Of a stretch of DNA of 5,395 nt, positions 1-4,743 are shown piece by piece. Both the position numbers and the translations under genes were made by a program. This stretch comes from an uncultured bacterium (GTDB taxonomy: Bacteria; Pseudomonadota; Gammaproteobacteria; Burkholderiales; Burkholderiaceae_F): assembly GCA_905215795.1 (NCBI GenBank), contig CAJMRV010000125.1:1-5395 (forward strand), read 5' to 3'. The notes below the pieces were generated by a model, which was not told the DNA's origin, did not search any database, and was given only the letters and a program-made list of their open reading frames with translations. Each line of letters begins with the position of its first letter. The first letter of the stretch is position 1.

Positions 1-95
1 GGATCGACGGAAGCGCCCGGGACGCCCTCGACGGGCCCGTCCCCGATCATGCCGGTTCCCTCAATCATGTCGGTGTTCGTTGGTGCTTTGCTCAT
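1..95 (-). CDS. 5' end of an unidentified protein gene, cut by the window edge
   Basis: Reading leftward from an ATG whose A is at 95, an open frame runs to the window edge for 31 codons. It starts MSKAPTNTDMIEGTGMIGDG and continues rich in Gly, Val, Pro and Asp. A good Shine-Dalgarno sequence (GAAGGAAT on the minus strand) ends a few bases before the ATG, which is the main support for a real start. Later in-frame ATGs (codons 10 and 16) are alternatives but lack such a site. The N-terminus matches no family I recognise; it looks flexible and shows neither a signal peptide nor a nucleotide-binding loop. In many Betaproteobacteria tilS (tRNA-Ile lysidine synthetase) follows accA on the same strand, so tilS with an N-terminal extension is possible, but nothing visible proves it. 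Confidence 0.5.
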   Translation of the reverse strand, partial: MSKAPTNTDMIEGTGMIGDGPVEGVPGASVD

Positions 96-206
96 GATTC
101 CTTCGTTCCTTCTTCTTCGTCCCCGCCTCGGAGGACGCCTTTTCCGTCGGGTTGTCGTTGATGATGGATGAATGTCCGCAAATCCGGACGCGTGGATGCG
201 CAAGAC

Positions 207-235
207 GGCGGCACCCCGTGTCGGGAGCGGCCGCC
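207..235 (-). terminator. GC-rich nested inverted repeat downstream of accA, possible weak terminator
   Basis: An outer arm GGCGGC (207-212) pairs with GCCGCC (230-235). Inside it, CCCG (215-218) pairs with CGGG (222-225) around a 3-base loop. In the accA transcript this fold would come about 55 bases after the stop codon. It is followed by GTCTTGCG rather than a run of U, so it is not a classical intrinsic terminator. It could slow polymerase, protect the 3' end, or simply reflect high GC. A second small inverted repeat, GGAGT/ACTCC (268-283), lies between it and the accA stop. Confidence 0.3.
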
Positions 236-287
236 GCCTCATTTTTGTGCCGGGGCTTCAGTCGGATGGAGTCCGGGAACTCCCCGC

Positions 288-1364
288 TCAGGCCTTCACC
301 GCCTTGTCCGCTTTTTCAGCCTTGCCGGCCTTCGCGCTCTTTTCCGTCTTCACGGCCTTTTCAGCCTCGACGGCGTCGGCGGCCTTCGCGGCCTCCACTT
401 CGACGAAGCGGCCGTAGGCGGCGAGCTTCTCGGCGCGGCGACGCAGGAGCTCCTCGACGGGGAGCTTCGAGAGGCGGCGCACGGAATCGACGAGCGCCTT
501 CCTCAGGGAGATGCCCATCAGTTCGGGATCGCGGTGGGCGCCCCCGATCGGCTCGCTGATCACGCGGTCGACGAGGCCGAGCGACTTGAGGTCCTTTGCG
601 GTGAGCTTCAGGGCCGCGGCGGCCTTCGGGGCCTCGGCGGCGTCCTTCCAGAGGATCGACGCGCAGCCCTCCGGAGAGATCACGCAGTAGGTCGAGTACT
701 CGAGCATGAGGAGCTCGTCGCACACGCCGAGCGCGAGCGCGCCGCCCGAACCGCCCTCGCCGATCACGCAGGAGACGACGGGCACGCGCAGGCGGCACAT
801 CTCGAGGATGTTCCGGCCGATGGCCTCGCCCTGGCCGCGCTCCTCGGCGTCGATGCCGGGATAGGCGCCTGGGGTGTCGATGAAGGTGATCACGGGCAGG
901 CCGAAGCGTTCGGCGAGCTTCATGAGGCGAAGGGCCTTCCTGTAGCCCTCGGGACGCGGCATGCCGAAGTTGCGGCGGGTGCGTTCCTTGAGGTCGCGCC
1001 CCTTCTGATGGCCGATCACCATGACGTTCATGTCGGCGATGCGGGCGAGACCGCCCACGATCGCCTCGTCGTCCGCGAAGAGGCGGTCGCCGTGGAGTTC
1101 ATGGAAGTCCGTGAAGGCGGCGGCGAGGTAGTCGAGCGTGTAGGGACGCGCCGGATGGCGCGCCACGAGGCTCGCCTGCCACGGCGTGAGGTCGGCGTAG
1201 AGCTTCTTGAGGCGTTCGACCGCCTTCACCTCGAGCCGTTCGATCTCCTCGTCGATGCTCACGTCGTGGCCGCCGGCGGCCTCTTCCGAGCTCTTGAGTT
1301 CCTCGATCTTGGTCTCGAGCGACTCCACGTCGCGTTCGAAGTCCAGAAATACACGTTTGCTCAT
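288..1364 (-). CDS. accA: Acetyl-CoA carboxylase carboxyltransferase subunit alpha
   Basis: AccA pairs with AccD to form the carboxyltransferase that moves CO2 from biotinylated AccB to acetyl-CoA, giving malonyl-CoA for fatty acid synthesis in the cytoplasm. The 358-residue protein aligns from end to end with E. coli AccA. It has the N-terminal helical region with IDEE (37-40), RHPARPYTLDY (69-79), GHQKGR (118-123), RRNFGMPRPEGYRKALRLM (130-148), FIDTPGAYPG (161-170), the oxyanion-type GEGGSGGALA (202-211), YSTYCVISPEGCASILWK (223-240) and GGAHR (274-278). The start is supported by AGGGA eight bases upstream and by the family-like FLDFE at residues 6-10. The E. coli protein (319 residues) ends shortly after its SYG motif. 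Here about 40 residues follow the equivalent AYG (316-318), rich in Lys, Ala and Glu. The gene lies 79 bp after cysS with no clear terminator between, so cotranscription is likely. Confidence 0.97.
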   Translation of the reverse strand: MSKRVFLDFERDVESLETKIEELKSSEEAAGGHDVSIDEEIERLEVKAVERLKKLYADLTPWQASLVARHPARPYTLDYLAAAFTDFHELHGDRLFADDEAIVGGLARIADMNVMVIGHQKGRDLKERTRRNFGMPRPEGYRKALRLMKLAERFGLPVITFIDTPGAYPGIDAEERGQGEAIGRNILEMCRLRVPVVSCVIGEGGSGGALALGVCDELLMLEYSTYCVISPEGCASILWKDAAEAPKAAAALKLTAKDLKSLGLVDRVISEPIGGAHRDPELMGISLRKALVDSVRRLSKLPVEELLRRRAEKLAAYGRFVEVEAAKAADAVEAEKAVKTEKSAKAGKAEKADKAVKA

Positions 1365-1372
1365 TGATTCGT

Positions 1373-1393
1373 TCCCTAGTGTTTTCCTAGTGT
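1373..1393 (-). repeat. Tandem 11-bp repeat carrying the accA ribosome binding site
   Basis: CCTAGTGT occurs at 1375-1382 and again at 1386-1393, a spacing of 11 bp. On the minus strand this reads ACACTAGG AAA ACACTAGG GAAC just before accA. The copy nearer the gene gives the AGGGA Shine-Dalgarno eight bases from the ATG; the other gives a second purine-rich core, AGGAAA, 11 bases further upstream. It may be a duplicated ribosome-binding or standby site, or a chance short duplication. Confidence 0.5.
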
Positions 1394-1443
1394 GTTTCCG
1401 ATGTTCTGTTCTTTATTGAGGCTGATGTATGCGCTCCGTGCGC

Positions 1444-2856
1444 TCAGTCCTGCAGACGGCGCCAGGTCGTGCCCTGGGGACCGTCGAGGAGTTCGATGCC
1501 CTCGGCGGCGAGCGCATTACGGATCTCGTCGGCGCGCGCGAAGTCGCGGGCGGCCTTCGCCTCGCGGCGTTCGGCGATCAGGACCTCGATCCTCTCGGCG
1601 TCGGCGGCGGAGGCGCCGCCCTTGAGGAAGGCCTCGGGGTCGCGCTGGAGGATGTTGAGGACGGCGCCGAGGCCCTTCAGCTGACGGGCCAGCTCGGGGC
1701 TCTTCGTGCGGTTGAGTTCGGCGGCGAGCTCGAAGAGGACCGACACGGCGAGCGGCGTGTTGAAGTCGTCGTCCATGGCGGCCTTGAAGCGGGCGGCGAA
1801 CGTTTCGTTCCAGTCGACGGGACCGTCGGCCGGCTCGACGCCCTCGAGGGCGCCGTAGAAGCGCACGAGCGCCTTGTGGGCTTCCTCAATGAGGCCCGAG
1901 GAGAACGCGATCGCGCTCCTGTAGTGGCTCCTCAAAAGGAAGAAGCGGAGCACCTCGGCGCCGTTCCCGTCGCCGTAGGTCTCGTTGGTTTCCTTCAGGG
2001 CGTCGCGGATCGTCCAGAAGTTCCCGAGCGACTTGCTCATCTTCTCCTCGGTGCCGTCGGCGTTTCGGACGCGGAGAGCGCCCGAGTGCATCCACACCTT
2101 GGCGAAGGGCTTGCCGGTGGCGCCCTCGCTCTGGGCGATTTCATTTTCGTGGTGCGGGAACTTCAGGTCGGGACCGCCGCCGTGGATGTCGAAGGTCTCG
2201 CCGAGGAGCTTGCAGCTCATGGCCGAGCACTCGATGTGCCAGCCGGGACGGCCAGGACCCCACTTGGAGTCCCAGGAGGGTTCGCCGGGCTTGGCCTTCT
2301 TCCAGAGCACGAAGTCGAGCGGGTCGCGCTTGGCTTCGTTCGCCTCGACGCGGGCGCCCGAGACCATGTCGTCGAGCGTGCGTCCGGAGAGCTTGCCGTA
2401 GCCCTCGAACTTCCTCACGGCGAAGTCGACGTCGCCGTCGGCGGCCTGGTAGGCGAGGCCCTTTTCTTCGAGCTTTTCAACAAGGCCCAGCATCTCGGGG
2501 ATGTATTCGGTGGCGCGGGGCTCCTCGGTCGGGGCGAGGCAGCCCAGCGAGATCATGTCCTCCTGCATGGCGCGGGCGAATTCACCCGAGAGCGCCTCGC
2601 AGGTGACGCCGCGTTCGGCGGCGCGCCGGATGATCTTGTCGTCGACGTCGGTGATGTTCCTCACGAACGTGACGCGGTTGCCCGAGGCCTCGAGCCAGCG
2701 GCGCACGACGTCGAAGGCGACGAAGGTGCGGCCATGGCCGATGTGGCAGTAGTCGTAGACGGTGACGCCGCAGACGTACATGCGGACGTGGTTCGGTTCG
2801 AGGGGGGCGAAGGGCTCGACCTCGCGGGAGAGGGAGGAGTAAATCGAAAGGGTCAT
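1444..2856 (-). CDS. cysS: Cysteinyl-tRNA synthetase
   Basis: This class I synthetase charges tRNA-Cys with cysteine using ATP, in the cytoplasm. The 470-residue product (E. coli: 461) has the HIGH signature at 38-41 (HIGHGRTFVAFDV), VRNITDVDDKI (65-75), GRPGWHIECSAM (202-213), FDIHGGGPDLKFPHHENEIAQS (222-243) and KMSKSLGNF (272-280). The four zinc ligands expected from the family are present: C29, C210, H235 and E239. The anticodon-binding end closes with DGPQGTTWRR, as in E. coli. Compared with E. coli there is extra sequence just before KMSKS (RNADGTE, 264-270) and after it (TNETYGDGNGA, 290-300). The frame stays open upstream to 3381, but the ATG at 2856 is chosen because MTLSIYSSLSREVEPF matches the family N-terminus and the upstream translation is low-complexity and Arg/Pro-rich. 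No strong Shine-Dalgarno precedes this ATG. Confidence 0.97.
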   Translation of the reverse strand: MTLSIYSSLSREVEPFAPLEPNHVRMYVCGVTVYDYCHIGHGRTFVAFDVVRRWLEASGNRVTFVRNITDVDDKIIRRAAERGVTCEALSGEFARAMQEDMISLGCLAPTEEPRATEYIPEMLGLVEKLEEKGLAYQAADGDVDFAVRKFEGYGKLSGRTLDDMVSGARVEANEAKRDPLDFVLWKKAKPGEPSWDSKWGPGRPGWHIECSAMSCKLLGETFDIHGGGPDLKFPHHENEIAQSEGATGKPFAKVWMHSGALRVRNADGTEEKMSKSLGNFWTIRDALKETNETYGDGNGAEVLRFFLLRSHYRSAIAFSSGLIEEAHKALVRFYGALEGVEPADGPVDWNETFAARFKAAMDDDFNTPLAVSVLFELAAELNRTKSPELARQLKGLGAVLNILQRDPEAFLKGGASAADAERIEVLIAERREAKAARDFARADEIRNALAAEGIELLDGPQGTTWRRLQD

Positions 2857-2965
2857 CGTTTCTGGTCGGACGGATGTTCTTGGATCGGGCGGTCGGCCGG
2901 CCGGGGGGGGACGCTTCGTCCTTGGTATGGCCCCCGGCGCCTTCCGGCGCTTATTGCATCCCCGT

Positions 2966-2974
2966 ATTGTAGCA
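2966..2974 (-). promoter_or_regulatory. Extended -10 promoter element, probably for cysS-accA
   Basis: On the minus strand the bases read TGC TACAAT: a near-consensus -10 hexamer (TACAAT, 2966-2971) with the TGn extension (2972-2974). No good -35 sits 16-18 bp upstream, which fits extended -10 promoters that depend less on it. Transcription would start near 2959, giving a cysS leader of about 100 nt that contains a small GGAA-loop hairpin (2937-2950). Confidence 0.55.
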
Positions 2975-3125
2975 GGTGGAGGCCACGGGAAAGCCCGTCC
3001 GGCGGGGTTCCTGCGCGCCCCGGGGCGGCGGGTGCGGGAGGACGCGCGGGACGGACGCGCCCTCCGAGACGTCTTGATACACTCGGGCGCCTTTTCCGAC
3101 GGGGTTTTGAAGGGCCGTTCAGGGG

Positions 3126-3131
3126 TATACT
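3126..3131 (+). promoter_or_regulatory. -10 box TATACT, upstream promoter candidate for the TPR-ppiA operon
   Basis: TATACT matches five of the six -10 consensus positions in an otherwise GC-rich stretch. The region about 17 bp upstream (GGTTTT) is a poor -35. If used, transcription starts near 3138 and the leader would include the complete inverted repeat at 3141-3171. Confidence 0.4.
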
Positions 3132-3140
3132 CTCCTCGGT

Positions 3141-3171
3141 CGTGCGGCGGGCTCGAAGAAGGCGCCGCACG
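3141..3171 (+). repeat. Perfect 9-bp inverted repeat between two promoter boxes
   Basis: CGTGCGGCG (3141-3149) is the exact reverse complement of CGCCGCACG (3163-3171), with a 13-base spacer that is purine-rich at its end (GAAGAAGG). It lies between the TATACT and TATAAT boxes and covers the spacer and -35 zone of the downstream promoter. It could be a protein operator, or a hairpin in transcripts from the upstream start. No T run follows, so it is not an intrinsic terminator. Confidence 0.55.
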
Positions 3172-3175
3172 CCTA

Positions 3176-3181
3176 TATAAT
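3176..3181 (+). promoter_or_regulatory. Consensus -10 box TATAAT for the TPR-ppiA operon
   Basis: This is an exact TATAAT, 88 bp before the TPR start codon. The hexamer 17 bp upstream is TCGAAG, a weak -35 that falls inside the spacer of the inverted repeat, so the promoter may need an activator or be blocked at the repeat. Transcription would begin near 3188, giving a leader of about 80 nt that is A-rich near the ribosome binding site. Confidence 0.55.
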
Positions 3182-3268
3182 CCCAGAGGCGGCCCGTGGC
3201 CCAGCGCCCGCCGCCCGAAACGAAAAGACAAGCCCGCAACCCCTCGAAAAGAGAACGGAACCGAAGAC

Positions 3269-3862
3269 ATGCTCCCCATCCGCGTCCGAATCCTCCCCTT
3301 CCTCTGCACCGCCGCCCTCGCCGGCGCGCTCCTCTGCCCGGCCGCCCAGGCCGCCAAGCAGGCCTCGTTCTTCAGCGACACGCCGAGCGCCGAGCAGCAG
3401 CGGATCGAACACCTGATCGAGGCGAAGGCCTACAAGGACGCGCTCGCCGCGCTCGACAAGGACATCGCCCTCGAACCCAAGAACCTCAACTTCCGGTTCA
3501 CGCGCACCGTGGTCCTCGACAAGATGGGCCGCAAGGCCGACGCCGCCAAGGGCCTCGAGGAGATCATCGCGAAGTACCCCGAAGTGGCGGACCCCTACAA
3601 CAACCTCGCCGTGCTGAGGGCCGCCGAGGGCCGCATCGAGGAGGCGAAGAAGCTCCTCGACAAGGCGCTCCTGATCAAGCCTGAGTTCGCGCTCGCGAGG
3701 AAGAACCTCGGGGACCTCTATCTGTACCAGGCGCTCGACGCGTACCGCGCCGCGGCACCCGAACTGCCCTACAACACCACGCTCCAGAAGCGTCTGAAGA
3801 CGCTCGAGCAGCTCGTCGCCCCGAAGACCACGGGCACCGACAAGAAGCCGAAGAACAACTGA
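3269..3862 (+). CDS. Secreted tetratricopeptide repeat protein
   Basis: The product is 197 residues. An N-terminal signal peptide is visible: basic residues R5 and R7, a hydrophobic core (residues 8-23) and a probable cleavage site AQA|AK after residue 28. C23 is preceded by Leu, not Gly/Ala/Ser, so it is a poor lipobox and a soluble periplasmic form is more likely. About three TPR helix pairs follow: residues 41-71 (AYKDALAALDKDIALEPKN), 73-106 (MGRKADAAKGLEEIIAKYPE) and 107-140 (PYNNLAVLRAAEGRIEEAKK, then ALLIKP), plus a partial repeat. The C-terminal tail is Lys/Asn-rich. TPRs bind other proteins; the partner is unknown. The start at 3269 gives a proper signal peptide and has GGAA eight bases upstream; the frame extends to 2927 but that part is not protein-like. 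It lies 17 bp before ppiA, so the two are probably cotranscribed and both exported. Confidence 0.85.
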   Translation: MLPIRVRILPFLCTAALAGALLCPAAQAAKQASFFSDTPSAEQQRIEHLIEAKAYKDALAALDKDIALEPKNLNFRFTRTVVLDKMGRKADAAKGLEEIIAKYPEVADPYNNLAVLRAAEGRIEEAKKLLDKALLIKPEFALARKNLGDLYLYQALDAYRAAAPELPYNTTLQKRLKTLEQLVAPKTTGTDKKPKNN

Positions 3863-3879
3863 AAGCAGGAGAACCAATC

Positions 3880-4467
3880 ATGAAACGACGCACCCTCATC
3901 CTCGCCGCCGCCGGCGCCGCCGCGCTCGCCCAGGGCGCCCCCGCGCTCGCCGCCGTCGAGGCGAACCCGAAGTTCCTCGTGACGACCAACATGGGTTCCT
4001 TTGAGATCCAGCTCACCCCGAAGCGCGCCCCTGAGACGTGCGCCAACTTCGAGCGCTACGTCAAGGAGGGCTTCTTCGACAAGACGGTCTTCCACCGCGT
4101 GATCGCCGGCTTCATGATCCAGGGCGGCGGATTCACGGCCGACCTCCACCAGAAGCCCACCCACGCGCCCGTCAAGAACGAGGCCCGAGGCGGACTCTGG
4201 AACGACAAGTACACGATCGCCATGGCCCGCACGAGCGACCCGCACTCCGCGACGAGCCAGTTCTTCATCAACGTCGCCGACAACCACTTCCTCGACCAGA
4301 GGAACTCCCGCGACGGCTGGGGCTACACGGTCTTCGGCCGCGTCACCAAGGGCTTCGACGTCGTCGAGAAGATCAGCAACGTCGCCACGAAGACCGACTT
4401 CGCGACCGGCATGGGCGACGTGCCCGTCAAGCCCGTCGTGATCGAATCGGTCCGTCCGATCGACTGA
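3880..4467 (+). CDS. ppiA: Periplasmic cyclophilin-type peptidyl-prolyl cis-trans isomerase
   Basis: Cyclophilins catalyse cis-trans isomerisation of peptide bonds before proline during folding. The 195-residue product has a signal peptide: KRR at 2-4, an Ala/Leu-rich core and a likely cleavage site ALA|AV after residue 24, so the enzyme should act in the periplasm. The mature part is one cyclophilin domain with FHRVIAGFMIQGGG (71-84), containing the catalytic Arg (R73) and pocket residues F78, M79 and Q81. IAMARTSDPHSATSQFFIN (113-131) and GWGYTVFGRV (146-155) follow. As in many bacterial members, the Trp that confers strong cyclosporin binding in human CypA appears to be Phe (F137). The start is fixed by AGGAG (3867-3871) eight bases before the ATG. 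The twin Arg is not in a good Tat context, so Sec export is assumed. The symbol ppiA rests on the signal peptide and neighbourhood. Confidence 0.92.
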   Translation: MKRRTLILAAAGAAALAQGAPALAAVEANPKFLVTTNMGSFEIQLTPKRAPETCANFERYVKEGFFDKTVFHRVIAGFMIQGGGFTADLHQKPTHAPVKNEARGGLWNDKYTIAMARTSDPHSATSQFFINVADNHFLDQRNSRDGWGYTVFGRVTKGFDVVEKISNVATKTDFATGMGDVPVKPVVIESVRPID

Positions 4468-4482
4468 CCGACGGTTTTTCCC

Positions 4483-4502
4483 CGGGCCCCCAAGGGGGCC
4501 CG
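4483..4502 (+). repeat. Perfect 9-bp GC hairpin after ppiA
   Basis: CGGGCCCCC (4483-4491) and GGGGGCCCG (4494-4502) are exact reverse complements with only AA between them, so the RNA would form at least eight GC pairs closed by a CAAG loop. It starts 16 bases after the ppiA stop. TTTTT precedes the stem rather than following it, so this is not a standard terminator. A likely role is stabilising the TPR-ppiA mRNA 3' end or pausing polymerase before the ppiB promoter. Confidence 0.55.
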
Positions 4503-4553
4503 TCCACGCCCCGGGGAGGCGCCGTCGATTGTGCACCTTCCCCCCCGATTTCG

Positions 4554-4565
4554 TATAATGGGCGC
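4554..4565 (+). promoter_or_regulatory. ppiB promoter: consensus -10 with GC-only discriminator
   Basis: An exact TATAAT (4554-4559) is followed immediately by GGGCGC and then ACTG. The best -35 candidate is TTGTGC (4529-4534) with a long 19-bp spacer. A consensus -10 followed by a GC-rich discriminator is the pattern of E. coli rRNA and tRNA promoters, which are sensitive to ppGpp. That ppiB is growth-rate or stringently controlled is inference. Transcription would start near 4566, giving a ppiB leader of about 178 nt. Confidence 0.6.
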
Positions 4566-4578
4566 ACTGCGCGCCCCA

Positions 4579-4629
4579 TGAGGGCCCTCCCTTTCGGGAC
4601 CCGGCGCCCAGTCACTTTATTTTTTGTTT
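4579..4629 (+). terminator. Terminator-like or attenuator-like element in the ppiB leader
   Basis: An imperfect stem can form: TGA (4579-4581) with TCA (4612-4614), GGGC (4582-4585) with GCCC (4606-4609), and TCCC (4588-4591) with GGGA (4596-4599) around a TTTC loop. A T-rich tract TTTATTTTTTGTTT (4616-4629) follows directly. The internal loops are large, so folding strength is uncertain. It could end a short RNA of about 60 nt started at 4566, act as an attenuator for ppiB, or be an unstructured U-rich stretch. Confidence 0.3.
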
Positions 4630-4636
4630 GCTCGTT

Positions 4637-4724
4637 CAAAAGCGAAGCGCTTGGGAGCGCGGACCCCTACGAAGGGACGCTGGCGCTTCGAACGGAGAAC
4701 CCTCCGTCAGCCGTCTCGCTTTTG
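4637..4724 (+). promoter_or_regulatory. Predicted three-way-junction RNA fold in the ppiB leader
   Basis: Three perfect inverted repeats nest without conflict. CAAAAG (4637-4642) pairs with CTTTTG (4719-4724) as a closing stem. CGAAGCGC (4643-4650) pairs with GCGCTTCG (4683-4690) as arm 1, which can extend through AGCG/CGCT (4656-4659/4678-4681) and CCC/GGG (4665-4667/4674-4676). ACGGAG (4692-4697) pairs with CTCCGT (4702-4707) around an AACC loop as arm 2. The fold ends 9 bases before the ppiB Shine-Dalgarno. This architecture resembles a cis-regulatory RNA, but I do not recognise it as a known riboswitch class. Confidence 0.4.
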
Positions 4725-4743
4725 CGCGTCATCAAGGACAATT

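Larger units (their letters stand above)
2857..3268. other. Divergent intergenic control region between cysS and the TPR gene
   Basis: These 412 bp separate genes transcribed away from each other. I see no convincing coding sequence: the frames that cross it translate to low-complexity Arg/Pro/Gly-rich peptides. It holds the cysS promoter on the minus strand, two -10-like boxes on the plus strand, and a run of eight G (2903-2910) that would be eight C in the cysS leader. It also holds a small hairpin GCGCC-TTCC-GGCGC (2937-2950) in the cysS leader, a 12-bp palindrome CGCCCCGGGGCG (3016-3027), and an interrupted inverted repeat GGAGG-n-CGCG / CGCG-n-CCTCC (3037-3065). Confidence 0.8.

Noticed and set aside
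168..1367. Long plus-strand open frame (399 codons) opposite accA
   Set aside because: It is antisense to a clear accA, matches no known family, and is expected from GC-rich codon use on the other strand.
1429..3180. Plus-strand open frame of 583 codons opposite cysS
   Set aside because: It mirrors cysS and then runs into Arg/Pro/Gly-rich noncoding sequence; no motif or signal supports it.
2927..3268. N-terminal extension of the TPR protein
   Set aside because: It would bury the signal peptide inside the protein and runs through both promoter boxes.
2857..3381. N-terminal extension of cysS by 175 codons
   Set aside because: The extension is low-complexity, overlaps the TPR gene and the divergent promoters, and CysRS normally begins at the chosen ATG.
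3173..3877. Minus-strand open frame opposite the TPR gene
   Set aside because: Its Leu/Glu/Val/Arg-rich translation is the usual antisense shadow of a GC-rich gene; no start signal is evident.
3880..3951. Twin-arginine export signal on PpiA
   Set aside because: KRRTLIL has two Arg but lacks the usual SRRxFLK context and the protein has no cofactor; Sec export is simpler.
4683..4707. Possible tRNA T-arm (TTCGAA followed by a small hairpin)
   Set aside because: No cloverleaf, acceptor stem or anticodon arm can be drawn around it.
4624..4743. Extension of ppiB from a TTG codon (40 extra residues)
   Set aside because: The stretch is better explained as structured RNA leader; the ATG at 4744 has a good Shine-Dalgarno and matches E. 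coli PpiB.
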